From Bacteroidota bacterium (GTDB lineage: Bacteria > Bacteroidota > Bacteroidia > B-17B0 > Aurantibacillaceae), in NCBI GenBank assembly GCA_013288385.1, contig JABDBZ010000011.1, positions 1 to 39,473 on the forward strand: a stretch of DNA of 39,473 nucleotides, in the 5' to 3' direction. This document shows, in pieces, positions 1-8,700 of this stretch. How positions within the stretch are numbered: position 1 is the first letter of the stretch; each line of letters begins with the position of its first letter. Both the position numbers and the translations under genes were made by a program. The notes beneath the pieces are model-generated. The model did no database searches and was not told where the DNA came from. It worked only from the letters and a program-made list of their open reading frames with translations.

Positions 1-1155
1 ACTTCTGAAAGCATATATCGCAAATATGATCACTAAAACCAGAATTCCTGTACCAAAATAAATAATCAGTCTTTGCTTTTTTGCTTCTTCTTTTAAAAGA
101 ATCTGTTTCCTCTCGTTTTCAATACGGGTATTCATTTCCTTTTTACCGAAATGATATTTCACTTCACTTTCAATTCTTTTTGTTGTGTTTTCATCATTGT
201 AAATACTGTCCTTAAAACGTACAAATTGCTTGTAGTTTTTTAGCGACAAAGCATTATTCCCCAATCCCTCGTGTATATGACTTAAGGTTTGGTATGCACT
301 TTTAATCTCATCGAGAGCACCAATTTGAAGAGATAGTTTTAAACTCTTTTCTGAAAATTTTAAAGCTTCCTTATAATTTTTTTCTCCAATATAAGTTTCG
401 GCAATATTATTTGATAACATCGCCACCGACTGTATATCGCCAACTTCTTCAAATTCTGCTAAAGCTTTGAAATAATACTCTTTTGTTTCTTTAAAGTTAT
501 TTTGGAAAAAGTAAATATTTCCAATATTAGCGAGTGTGGATGCCGCTCCTTCTTTATCGCCAATTTTGTTTTTAATGGCTAACGATTTATTATACCACTC
601 GATTACTTTTGAATAATTCTTTTTTTCGAAATAAATATTTCCAATACTGTTATACGAACTTGCAACACCTTTAAGATTGCCAAGTTCTTCATCAATTTTT
701 AAAGATTGAATATGGTAACGCAAGGCTTTATCAAATTCACCTTGGTTATCATAAATAATGCCCATATTACCCAATGCAGCAGACATTCCGGGTTTTATGT
801 GATTACGTTCAGCTTCTTCTAAACTTTGTATAAAATAATCTAATGCCTCGGGGTAAGCGCTTTTATTTAAATAAATTTTGCCAATATTATTGAGTGAGGC
901 GGAAATTCCAAAATGATAATTCAGTTTTGTTGAAAGAGTATATGATTCTTGAAAATAAATCAACGCATTATCGAAATCGCCAGAATTCGCATATGCATAA
1001 GCTAATTTATTGAGTGAAGCAACTTTGTTTGTATCCTCTTTAGCTATTGATAGAACTTTTTTTAATGAATCGATTTTGGGTTGTTGACAAAAAACAGTTT
1101 CAACAATTAAAACTAAAGCCAGAAAGGTTAAAAATTTTGTGGAGGCTGAATTCAT
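1..1155 (-). CDS. TPR-repeat membrane signalling protein, C-terminus cut off by the window edge
   Basis: The reading frame is open from an ATG at 1153-1155 to base 1, giving 385 residues with no stop. The N-terminus is a signal peptide (hydrophobic LTFLALVLIVETVFC, then QQ). It is followed by about seven tetratricopeptide repeats of the 'A..YNSIGNIYFEKKNYSKVIEWYNKSL' type, each about 40 residues, from about residue 35 to 330. A charged coiled-coil stretch and a membrane segment (LIIYFGTGILVLVIIFAIYA, about 360-380) close the visible part. The layout matches the two complete proteins encoded just upstream on the same strand, so the missing C-terminus could be a SpoIIE/PP2C phosphatase, a histidine kinase or a LuxR-type output domain; which one cannot be seen. 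It lies 100 bp after the neighbouring phosphatase gene and may share its transcript. The TPR region is inferred to be periplasmic and the output domain cytoplasmic. Confidence 0.8.
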   Translation of the reverse strand, partial: MNSASTKFLTFLALVLIVETVFCQQPKIDSLKKVLSIAKEDTNKVASLNKLAYAYANSGDFDNALIYFQESYTLSTKLNYHFGISASLNNIGKIYLNKSAYPEALDYFIQSLEEAERNHIKPGMSAALGNMGIIYDNQGEFDKALRYHIQSLKIDEELGNLKGVASSYNSIGNIYFEKKNYSKVIEWYNKSLAIKNKIGDKEGAASTLANIGNIYFFQNNFKETKEYYFKALAEFEEVGDIQSVAMLSNNIAETYIGEKNYKEALKFSEKSLKLSLQIGALDEIKSAYQTLSHIHEGLGNNALSLKNYKQFVRFKDSIYNDENTTKRIESEVKYHFGKKEMNTRIENERKQILLKEEAKKQRLIIYFGTGILVLVIIFAIYAFRS

Positions 1156-1255
1156 ACTAGTGACAAGATATGAATTTTTTTTATAAAAGAAAATGATATG
1201 AATTGCCCTTGTTTTGTAGGTTTTTAATAATCCAAACAGAGTTTATCGTTAACTC

Positions 1256-3340
1256 TTAAAGCTTGATTCCAATCATTGTTACATCATCTACTTGTTCTAA
1301 ATCACCTTTCCAATCATTGAAGTTTTTCTCGAGAATATTTTTTTGATCCATTAAAATCTTATCACAGTTAACCAATAAATGGTCTGCCAATTTTTTGTAT
1401 TTATATTTTTTTCCTTTTGGTCCACCAAACTGATCTGGAAATCCGTCAGTCATTAAATAATAAATATCCCCTTTAACGAACTCTATATGATTTGTTGTAA
1501 ACGGTTTTGGGTTTTCTGTTTTTCCAATTGGTTGTTTATCGGGAGTTATTTCTTTAAGTTCATTATTAGAAATATACCATAACTGATTATTTGCGCCACT
1601 CCAATTAATTACCTCTTTATTTTTATCAATAGATAATAAAGATATATCCATGCCATCTTTAACATCCGTACTGCTTTTTGCAAATGTTTCTAAAACCAAT
1701 TCACGCGTTTTATCTAAAATTTTACCGGTTTCTCTTAAACCAAATTCTTTTACTGCCCTATTGAGCGCATTTGAGCACACTACACTCACCATAGCACCAG
1801 GCACTCCATGTCCAGTGCTATCTGCGGCTGCAAAAAAAGTAACATTATCTACATGTTCCATCCAATAAAAATCTCCGGCAACAATAGCTTTGGGTTTATA
1901 GAGTAAAAAATTATCAGGTAAATATTTTTTTATTTCTTCAGCAGAAGGTAAGATAGCTTGCTGCAATCTTTTGGCATATGTAATACTATCAATAATTTCT
2001 TTTTGGTGTTCCTCAACAATATGTTTCTGCTTTTCAACAATCGTTTTTTGTGCTTCAATTATTTGCTTCTGCTTTCTGGTAATTCGTAACGAACGGAAAA
2101 TAAATCCGGCAAACAAGCCCATTAATACTAATCCTAAAACAACTGATTCAATTATAATCCTTTGTCGCTTCGCTTCTGATTTATTTAATTCTCCTTCTTT
2201 ATTTAATAATGTTATCTGCTGTTCCTTTTTTTTAGTTTCATACTTGGTTTGCATCTCAGCCATTTGCTTCGTACTCTCAGTATCTATGAGACTATCTTTA
2301 ATAATAATGTACCGCGTGTAATATTCAATCGCTTTTTTATAATCTTTTTTCTCATAATAAACTTCCTTCAAGGTTTTAAAAGCTTCTTTTTTATCATTGT
2401 CAGCTTTGTTTTTTTCTGCAAGGTTTAAAGATCGCATAGCATAATCAAGCGCTTTATCTAATTCATTTAGTTTTTGATAAGCCTGAGAAATACAAATAAA
2501 TATATTTGGAAGTTCTGAAAAACTATTTGCTCTTCTATAAATGTTTGCCGCTTTAAGGTATGAAGTCAAAGCTTTAGGATAATTTTCTGAGTTAAAATAT
2601 GTAGCACCTAAATAATAGGCGCTATAACCCAAACCTCTTAAATAATTTATTTTAGTATAAATAATTTCGGCTTTATTAAAATAATAAAGTGCTGAGTCTG
2701 CTTGATTTTTATCAACAAATACTGATCCTAAATTATTATAAGTAGCCCCCAAATTTAACATATCGTTCCCTTCAATGGAAGCTGTTATACCCTTTCTAAA
2801 ATATTCTTTTGCTTTTTCATATTGCTTAATAAACATAAAACAAGTGCCTATATTTCCAAACAATCCGGCTAAAGACGCAATGCGGTGGTGTTTCTCCGCT
2901 AATTCTACGGCGTTTAAATAAAATTGCAATCCCTTATTAACGTCTCCTAAATCACCATAGATATTCCCCTTCAAATTGAGAATTTTTATTTTTGGGATTT
3001 CGAGTTTTTGTTTTTCGCATATAACAAATCCGCTATCAGCATATTTAAGTGAGCCATCATAGTTCCCTTTATTATGTTCGATGATAGCCAAATAAGTGTA
3101 AGCCGTAATCATCCCATTATAAAAATTTTTACGTTTTGCTAAATCCAGTGCCTCTTTACAAAAAGTAATGCCTGCATTTATATCACCTTTACGTTTTTCG
3201 AGACATAAACAATTTAGAATATTTACTTTTTGAGTATCTGTTGGATTGCTTTTTAATGATTGCAGTAATGAGTCGATCCTATTCTTTTGAGCAAAAGTAA
3301 ATGTGGAAATAGAAATAAAAAAAATAAAGTATTTTTTCAT
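1256..3340 (-). CDS. TPR-repeat SpoIIE/PP2C-family serine phosphatase
   Basis: A likely signal-responsive protein phosphatase of 694 residues. In order: a signal peptide (MKKYFIFFISISTFTFA before QK), TPR repeats to about residue 350, a charged coiled coil, one membrane segment (about 395-415), a second coiled coil with EAQKTIVEKQKHIVEEHQKE, the junction motif DSITYAKRLQQAILPS, and a SpoIIE domain from about 475 to the end. Metal-binding and catalytic PP2C motifs are intact: GDFYW, DSTGHGVPGA, DGMDISLL, SGANNQ, TDGFPDQFGG and DDVTMIGI. The family dephosphorylates Ser/Thr, classically on anti-sigma-factor antagonists; the partner is unknown here. The open frame begins earlier at a TTG (3352), but the ATG at 3340 starts right at the signal peptide and leaves 13 nt after the previous gene, so it is preferred. 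Probably cotranscribed with the upstream paralogue. Confidence 0.87.
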   Translation of the reverse strand: MKKYFIFFISISTFTFAQKNRIDSLLQSLKSNPTDTQKVNILNCLCLEKRKGDINAGITFCKEALDLAKRKNFYNGMITAYTYLAIIEHNKGNYDGSLKYADSGFVICEKQKLEIPKIKILNLKGNIYGDLGDVNKGLQFYLNAVELAEKHHRIASLAGLFGNIGTCFMFIKQYEKAKEYFRKGITASIEGNDMLNLGATYNNLGSVFVDKNQADSALYYFNKAEIIYTKINYLRGLGYSAYYLGATYFNSENYPKALTSYLKAANIYRRANSFSELPNIFICISQAYQKLNELDKALDYAMRSLNLAEKNKADNDKKEAFKTLKEVYYEKKDYKKAIEYYTRYIIIKDSLIDTESTKQMAEMQTKYETKKKEQQITLLNKEGELNKSEAKRQRIIIESVVLGLVLMGLFAGFIFRSLRITRKQKQIIEAQKTIVEKQKHIVEEHQKEIIDSITYAKRLQQAILPSAEEIKKYLPDNFLLYKPKAIVAGDFYWMEHVDNVTFFAAADSTGHGVPGAMVSVVCSNALNRAVKEFGLRETGKILDKTRELVLETFAKSSTDVKDGMDISLLSIDKNKEVINWSGANNQLWYISNNELKEITPDKQPIGKTENPKPFTTNHIEFVKGDIYYLMTDGFPDQFGGPKGKKYKYKKLADHLLVNCDKILMDQKNILEKNFNDWKGDLEQVDDVTMIGIKL

Positions 3341-3353
3341 ACAAATACTCAAT

Positions 3354-5585
3354 TTAAATACGTATCCCTATTATCAAAACATCATCAATCTGACTTAACG
3401 GCCCTTTCCATTCATCAAATTTTTTAATGAGAATTTCTTCTTGTTTCAGCATTGGTTCATGTTGAATAGAAAGGAGCGCTTCTCTAAAGGGTTTGTATTT
3501 TAGTTTTTTTCCATTTTCACCACCAAATTGATCGGCATATCCGTCGGTAAATATATAAATTGTGTCGCCTTTTTGTAATTCAATTTTATGGTTTGTAAAA
3601 GGTAAACCTTCTCCTCTGTAATAACCTATTGGACGTTTATCCGGTTTATATTCTATACATTCTCCTTTGCGAATTAACCACATCGGATTATTTGCACCTG
3701 CATATTCAACTGTATTATTTTCGTCATCAAAAGTCAAAAGCGACATATCCATTCCGTCTTTTGATTCAGTCATTTCATGTGTTTGTTTGAGCGATTTAAT
3801 AACCATGTGCCTCAATTCACTTAAAATTAATGAAGGCTGTGTAATATTTTTTCCTTCAATAATCTCATTCAAAAAAGTATTGCCAATCATACTCATTAAT
3901 GCCCCAGGAACACCATGCCCTGTACAATCTACTGCTGTAATAATCCGTTTACCATTTTTCTTTGTGAACCAATAAAAATCTCCACTTACAATATCTCTTG
4001 GTTTAAAAAACACAAATGCATTCGGGAAAATCTCATACTTCACTTCTTTAGCAGGTAAAAGTGCTTCTTGAATTCGCTTTGCATAATTTATAGAATCGGT
4101 TATATCCTTATTTTTTTCTTCAACCAAATGTTTTTGTTCTGTGATAATTTTGTTTTTTAATTTGTTTTCTTTTAAACCTATAAATAATAATACGGCCAAA
4201 ACAAGAATGATAATAAGAACAGCCAAAGAACTATATAAAAATATTTTTGTAATTCTTTCGTTTTTTTTCGAGACATCAATAAGGGTTTGTTTTACTTTAT
4301 CTTGTGCTTTTAATAACTCATTCTCTTTTTGCTTTTTATCCATTTCGTATTTACTCTCTAATCGCAAAATTTTATTTAAACTTTTTTCTCGCCCTAAACT
4401 ATCTTCAATCGATTTAAATTTTGTATACTCTTCTAAAGCACCTTTGTAATTCTTCATTGCTAGATAAGCGTCATACTTCCCATAGTGTGCTGCTGATAAA
4501 ATATCTTTCTCGTTGCTTTGCTCAGATTGTTTTATAACTTCATCAAAATAATAAATCGCCTTTTTTTCATTTTTCATTAAATTATAAAGGTCTCCAATGT
4601 TGATGTAAGAAATAGAAATGAGTCGGTAACTATTTAAGCTTTTAAAAACATCAAGTGCTTTTATAAAACTAGCCATTGCATTCGCATAATCTTTTTTTGC
4701 TTTATAAATAATTCCAAGATTTCCGTAGGCAATTGCCAAATTATCTTTGTCTTTTGATTTACTTAAGTATGCTATTTGTTTCGTGTTGAACATTAAAGCT
4801 GAATCAAATTGTAAAGTGTTTTGATAAAGCGAACCCAGCGAACCATAACTATAACCTAACATCGACGAATCTTTACAGAGCTCAGAGAGTTTTAAAGCTT
4901 TGAAAAGTAATTGCTTACTTTTATTATAATCTTTTACACTTTCATAAGCTAAAGCAGTGTTTCTTATTAAGGCTACTATTTGCGGAGTATCATTGAGAAG
5001 TTCATATTTTGACATCGAATCATAAAAGTATTTTATACTCTGTTCAAAATCTCCTGTAGTTTGGTATTGAGCCGCCAGTCCATTGTATAGTCTTGCCAGC
5101 TGAATATTATTCTTGTTTTTTTTCGCAAGAGTTATTCCTTGCATTATTACTTTTATAGCGTCTTCGTGCTTTCTTTGCACATTATAAATTCCTGAAATTC
5201 TAATCAAAATTTCTGTCATTTCCGTTTCGTCATTTTTAGAAGACACAATATTTAAAGCCTCCTTGCCATATCTTAAGGCGAGATCAAATAAATTGAGACG
5301 GTAATATGAATCGGAAAGTGTTTTACACAACAGACTTTTTAAGTTAGGATAATTAGAGATTTTAGAGCCTTTGTAAACTTCTTGCAAGTACCGTAGATCA
5401 GATGAATCGGCATCACTCTCTCTCTGAATTTTTCTACTTATTTTTATTGCAAGGCGAATTTTTAGGGTATCATTTTTTGTTGTTTTAAAAGCATTAATTA
5501 AACTATCTAATTTTGCATTAGAAAATACATTTTCAGTTAAAAAACACAGAACCAGTACTAAAATTATTTTAGAAAAAGACTTCAT
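3354..5585 (-). CDS. TPR-repeat SpoIIE/PP2C-family serine phosphatase (paralogue)
   Basis: A 743-residue paralogue of the next gene on the same strand, with the same architecture: signal peptide (ILVLVLCFLTENVFS), a TPR array of about nine repeats to about residue 400, a coiled coil, one membrane segment (FLYSSLAVLIIILVLAVLLF, about 446-470), the junction motif DSINYAKRIQEALLP, and a SpoIIE/PP2C domain from about 515. Phosphatase motifs are complete: SGDFYW, DCTGHGVPGALMS, DGMDMSLL, AGANNP, TDGYADQFGGENGKK and DDVLIIGI. It has the ATG nearest to the divergent intergenic region (5586-5815), so it is probably the first gene of a three-gene unit. The periplasmic TPR region probably senses a protein or stress signal and passes it to the cytoplasmic phosphatase; this is inferred from topology only. 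Confidence 0.87.
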   Translation of the reverse strand: MKSFSKIILVLVLCFLTENVFSNAKLDSLINAFKTTKNDTLKIRLAIKISRKIQRESDADSSDLRYLQEVYKGSKISNYPNLKSLLCKTLSDSYYRLNLFDLALRYGKEALNIVSSKNDETEMTEILIRISGIYNVQRKHEDAIKVIMQGITLAKKNKNNIQLARLYNGLAAQYQTTGDFEQSIKYFYDSMSKYELLNDTPQIVALIRNTALAYESVKDYNKSKQLLFKALKLSELCKDSSMLGYSYGSLGSLYQNTLQFDSALMFNTKQIAYLSKSKDKDNLAIAYGNLGIIYKAKKDYANAMASFIKALDVFKSLNSYRLISISYINIGDLYNLMKNEKKAIYYFDEVIKQSEQSNEKDILSAAHYGKYDAYLAMKNYKGALEEYTKFKSIEDSLGREKSLNKILRLESKYEMDKKQKENELLKAQDKVKQTLIDVSKKNERITKIFLYSSLAVLIIILVLAVLLFIGLKENKLKNKIITEQKHLVEEKNKDITDSINYAKRIQEALLPAKEVKYEIFPNAFVFFKPRDIVSGDFYWFTKKNGKRIITAVDCTGHGVPGALMSMIGNTFLNEIIEGKNITQPSLILSELRHMVIKSLKQTHEMTESKDGMDMSLLTFDDENNTVEYAGANNPMWLIRKGECIEYKPDKRPIGYYRGEGLPFTNHKIELQKGDTIYIFTDGYADQFGGENGKKLKYKPFREALLSIQHEPMLKQEEILIKKFDEWKGPLSQIDDVLIIGIRI

Positions 5586-5726
5586 ACTTACTATAATTCA
5601 AGCTAAAGATAACAAATCTCCTTAATTTTCTTTCGTTTTAATTTAGTTTGTAAAAACCTTTTAATCAATGTTTTCGGCCACTTCCATGCTCAATTTATAA
5701 AAGTCGAAAATAAATTCACTTTGCTT

Positions 5727-5767
5727 TGTCCAAATTCATTAAACTTGTTTGTCTTTAGTATATAAAC
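5727..5767 (+). promoter_or_regulatory. ECF42-like promoter element, copy 1
   Basis: The bases TGTCCAAAT at 5727-5735 and the 20 bases tttgtctttagtatataaac at 5748-5767 recur exactly, with the same 12-base spacing, at 6187-6227 in front of the next gene. The 12 bases between them are not conserved, which is the pattern of a two-part promoter rather than a simple duplication. TGTCCA resembles the TGTCGA -35 motif reported for ECF42 sigma factors, and TTGTC about 16 bases later would be the -10. The sigma factor gene of this type lies three genes downstream (7372). The ATG of the DGPF gene is 48 bases after the element. Confidence 0.65.
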
Positions 5768-5815
5768 CAAACCTGTTTTAGCAATTAAGCTTTGGCAGAT
5801 AAAAAAAATAAAATC

Positions 5816-6169
5816 ATGAAAGAATTTCTTCTTTTGTTTCGCGGCGGTGATGCGGAACGTACACAATTATCACCGGAACAAATACAAGCGCACATGAAAC
5901 GTTGGCAAGATTGGATTGGAGGCATTGCTCAGAAAAATATTTTGGTAGGTGCACAACCATTAGAAAACGGCGGCAAAGTATTAAAAGGAACTTCCAAAAA
6001 ACTAACTGATGGTCCTTTTATGGAAGGCAAAGAAGTTTTAGGCGGTTACGTGCTTTTAAAAGCAAATACTATTGAAGAAGCCACTGAAATTGCTAAAGGT
6101 TGCCCCAATTTAGAGTCAGAAAGTGGCACGGTTGAAATCCGGGAAATTGGCACTATGACTGCAATGTAA
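5816..6169 (+). CDS. DGPF/YCII-related family protein
   Basis: A 117-residue protein of the YCII-related (DGPF) family, a dimeric ferredoxin-like alpha/beta barrel. The name-giving motif is present literally: LTDGPFMEGKEVLGGY around residues 62-78, with the usual N-terminal start KEFLLLFRGG and HMKRWQDWIGGI helix. The reaction is unknown for the family. The frame is open from a TTG at 5792, but the ATG at 5816 begins exactly where family members begin. DGPF genes are classically linked to ECF42 sigma factors, and such a sigma gene is three genes downstream. The promoter-like element at 5727-5767 suggests control by that factor. Confidence 0.88.
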   Translation: MKEFLLLFRGGDAERTQLSPEQIQAHMKRWQDWIGGIAQKNILVGAQPLENGGKVLKGTSKKLTDGPFMEGKEVLGGYVLLKANTIEEATEIAKGCPNLESESGTVEIREIGTMTAM

Positions 6170-6186
6170 AAATAATTTCAAAAGCC

Positions 6187-6227
6187 TGTCCAAATAAAGT
6201 CATTCATTTTGTCTTTAGTATATAAAC
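6187..6227 (+). promoter_or_regulatory. ECF42-like promoter element, copy 2
   Basis: The second copy of the two-part element: TGTCCAAAT at 6187-6195 and tttgtctttagtatataaac at 6208-6227, with the same 12-base interval as copy 1 but different interval bases. It lies in the 79-base gap between the DGPF gene and the gene at 6249, ending 21 bases before that ATG. No third copy is visible before 6976 or 7372, so those two genes are probably read from this promoter. Confidence 0.65.
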
Positions 6228-6248
6228 AATCATTAAAACTAAAATAAA

Positions 6249-6929
6249 ATGAAACAAAAAATGACATTCAATTTGCTAACAGTAATGGGCAAAGTGAAAC
6301 CAACAAGCATTGAAGCTACATGCGAATTGCACAATCAAACCGCAGGAAATCCGGGTGGTGTTGCAGCAGCAAAATCATTGGGCGATATGAGTCACATGAC
6401 CTTTATGCCTTTAGATGCAGCTACCAATTTTAAAAACGATTTACTATTCATGGATATTTGGAATAGCATGGATGGGTTGAATCAGTTTTTTAGTGATCCT
6501 CAAGTTAAAGGTGGTGCCGATATGATGTTCGCTTCAAGGGAAGCAGTTGTTTGGACGAAGCTTGATGGCTTTTTAAATTTTCACTTTCCATCTCCAACAG
6601 GTAAAAATGATCGCATTATTGGTTTGGTAAGAGGAACTGTAAAATCAATTGAAGAAGCAGAAGCAATTCATAATGCCGCCATTGAAGGACAAGTAAAAAC
6701 ATCTCGCGCTGCAGGAATTTTATCTCATGACTTTTACGTAAGAATGGCTGCACCAGGATCTCCTGAAGCATTGGAAATTTTAGGAGTGGATGTTTGGATG
6801 AACGCAGAAAGCATGATGAAACATTATATGAGTGCCGAATTTCAAAGTTCGGGTTTGTATAAAATGTATGCATCTAAACCAAGTTCCTCCACATGGGTAC
6901 ATCCAAAAGGAGAATGGGTTGAATGGTAG
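6249..6929 (+). CDS. Two-repeat dimeric alpha/beta-barrel-like protein, function unknown
   Basis: A soluble protein of 226 residues with no signal peptide; I do not recognise a named family with certainty. It seems to be an internal duplication: the first half has SHMTFMPLDAATNFKND..LLFMDIWNSMDGLNQFFSDPQV and the second has SHDFYVRMAAPGSPEAL..EILGVDVWMNAESMMKHYMSAEF. Each half matches the helix-strand pattern of ABM/DGPF-type ferredoxin-like units, in which 'D.W....M......S' occupies the same position. A fused pair of such units would form the dimeric barrel within one chain. It sits between the DGPF gene and an NTF2-like gene in an ECF42-type operon, and has its own copy of the shared promoter element. 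A small-molecule binding or oxygenase role is possible but unproven. Confidence 0.75.
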   Translation: MKQKMTFNLLTVMGKVKPTSIEATCELHNQTAGNPGGVAAAKSLGDMSHMTFMPLDAATNFKNDLLFMDIWNSMDGLNQFFSDPQVKGGADMMFASREAVVWTKLDGFLNFHFPSPTGKNDRIIGLVRGTVKSIEEAEAIHNAAIEGQVKTSRAAGILSHDFYVRMAAPGSPEALEILGVDVWMNAESMMKHYMSAEFQSSGLYKMYASKPSSSTWVHPKGEWVEW

Positions 6930-6975
6930 TAAAAAAATTATTAAACAAAATTTTAATTAATCTAAAAACAAAAAA

Positions 6976-7350
6976 ATGACAACAACTCAAAAAACGATGA
7001 CTACTCAAGAAGTAGCAAACAGACTAGTAGAACTTTGTCGTATGGGACAAATTCAACAAGCACAGGAAGAATTATTTTCTGATGACATTATTAGCACGGA
7101 GCCTGCACATGCTCCAATTAAATCAGCAAAAGGAAAAAAAGCGGTTGGTTTAAAAGGCGCTGAGTTTGCGGCAATGATTGAAACTCGTCACGGTGGTTCT
7201 TTTTCTGAACCAATTGTTGGTGGAAGATATTTTAGCTGCAGTATGACTTTAGATGCCACTTTTAAAGGACAAGGCAGAATGACTCTTGAAGAGATTTGTG
7301 TATTTGAAGTGAAAGATGGCAAAATTGTTTCTGAACAGTTTTTCTTTTAA
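6976..7350 (+). CDS. SnoaL/NTF2-like domain protein
   Basis: A 124-residue protein with the NTF2-like cone-shaped fold pattern: an N-terminal helix (TTQEVANRLVELCRMGQIQQAQEELFSDDII), a loop with STEPAHAPIKSAKGKKAVGLKG, and C-terminal strands ending LEEICVFEVKDGKIVSEQFFF, the typical SnoaL-like ending. Family members bind or isomerise small hydrophobic substrates, or only bind; no catalytic function can be assigned here. The start is the ATG at 6976. It lies 46 bases after the preceding gene and 21 bases before the ATG of the sigma factor, consistent with one transcript. NTF2-like domains recur next to ECF sigma genes of the ECF41/42 type, which fits this context. Confidence 0.8.
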   Translation: MTTTQKTMTTQEVANRLVELCRMGQIQQAQEELFSDDIISTEPAHAPIKSAKGKKAVGLKGAEFAAMIETRHGGSFSEPIVGGRYFSCSMTLDATFKGQGRMTLEEICVFEVKDGKIVSEQFFF

Positions 7351-7371
7351 TGCTTAAATTTGGCATTACGA

Positions 7372-8640
7372 ATGCCAAACTCAATTAAAATAGAAAGCAC
7401 CGTTGATCATTTATTCCGACATCAATCAGGAAAAATGGTTGCGGTGCTTACTCGTATTTTTGGCACACATAATTTAGAATTAGCGGAAGATGTTGTTCAG
7501 GAAACTTTGATCGCTGCACTTGAACAATGGAAAATCAAAGGAATACCAAATGATCCTGAAAGCTGGTTATTTATTGTCGCGAAAAATAAAGCACTCAACT
7601 TAATAAAAAAACAAAGGGGCCAGATTTTATTTGGTGATAATGAAACCACATTATTACTTCGTTCAGGTTATACAATCGAAACAACATTTAATCAATTAGC
7701 AAACGAAGAGCTAATAAAGGATGATCAATTGAGGATGATGTTTGCTTGTTGCCATCCCGGAATTTCGGAAGAAAATCAAGTCACCTTAATTCTAAAAACA
7801 TTGTGCGGATTTAGCACTGCAGAAATTTCTAAAGCATTTCTCACAACAGAAGATACCATCTCCAAACGTTTGTACAGAAGCAAAGAATTTTTCAGAGAAA
7901 ATAAAATTCAATTTATAATCCCAAGTATTGATGATATTAAAAATCGTACAGGAGCAGTTTTAAACGCCATTTATTTAGTTTTCAATGAAGGTTATAACTC
8001 AACGCATTCGGAAGATTTAATTCGCAAAGATTTAATTGAAGAAGCTGTTACTCTCTGTAAATTACTTACTGAAAATAATCACACAAATTTGCCGGAAGTA
8101 AATGCTTTATTGGCATTAATGTGTTTTCATGCATCCAGAAGTGATAGCAGATTATCATCTGAAGGCGAAATTATTTTACTTCCAAAACAAGATAGAGATA
8201 AATGGAATAAAGCCTTAATAGAAGAAGGAATTAAATATTTCGATCGTTCTGCTTCAGGCGAAGCTATTAGTTCTTATCATTTAGAAGCAGCCATTGCATT
8301 TGAACATTGCACAGCTGAAAATTTTGAAAAAACAAATTGGAAAATTATACTACAATATTATGAAATGCTTTGTCAAATTTTACCTGGTCCGATAACAGAA
8401 TTAAACAAAGTAATTGCTACATTACAAGTACACGGCGCAAACAAAGCTTTGAAAGAATTAAATTCAATAAAAGAAAAAAATAAATTGGAATCGTATTATC
8501 TTTACTATAGCTTACTTGGTGAAATTCATTTGAAATTAAATGATGGTGAACTTGCAAAAAAAGAATTTGAAACCGCTCTTCACTTAACTCTTTCTGAACC
8601 AGAAAAAAGAATGATTATGAATAAGATCAAAAATTTATAA
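7372..8640 (+). CDS. ECF42-type RNA polymerase sigma factor with long C-terminal extension
   Basis: A 422-residue ECF sigma factor. Region sigma2 is about residues 10-80 (HLFRHQSGKMVAVLTRIFG, ELAEDVVQETLIAALEQW, PESWLFIVAKNKALNLIKKQ). Sigma4 is about 115-170 (MFACCHPGISEENQVTLILK, GFSTAEISKAFLTTEDTISKRLYRSKE). The remaining ~240 residues are the helical, TPR-like C-terminal extension typical of ECF42 (AIYLVFNEGYNSTHSEDLIR, ALLALMCFHASRSDSRL, AIAFEHC). ECF42 factors lack a normal anti-sigma factor, and their own extension is thought to control activity. The open frame starts at a TTG (7360), but the ATG at 7372 is preferred. Neighbours are a DGPF gene and an NTF2-like gene, the expected ECF42 setting, and the two repeated promoter elements upstream are the likely targets. 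Confidence 0.92.
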   Translation: MPNSIKIESTVDHLFRHQSGKMVAVLTRIFGTHNLELAEDVVQETLIAALEQWKIKGIPNDPESWLFIVAKNKALNLIKKQRGQILFGDNETTLLLRSGYTIETTFNQLANEELIKDDQLRMMFACCHPGISEENQVTLILKTLCGFSTAEISKAFLTTEDTISKRLYRSKEFFRENKIQFIIPSIDDIKNRTGAVLNAIYLVFNEGYNSTHSEDLIRKDLIEEAVTLCKLLTENNHTNLPEVNALLALMCFHASRSDSRLSSEGEIILLPKQDRDKWNKALIEEGIKYFDRSASGEAISSYHLEAAIAFEHCTAENFEKTNWKIILQYYEMLCQILPGPITELNKVIATLQVHGANKALKELNSIKEKNKLESYYLYYSLLGEIHLKLNDGELAKKEFETALHLTLSEPEKRMIMNKIKNL

Positions 8641-8700
8641 ACGTCTCAATTAGTGATAATAAACGAAAAAAGAACTAATTTTAAATATAATTTTATTGTT

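Noticed and set aside
1650..4449. Several + strand ORFs of 70-116 residues inside the phosphatase genes
   Set aside because: They are antisense shadows of intact SpoIIE/TPR coding frames and show Cys/Phe/Ser-rich compositions with no motif.
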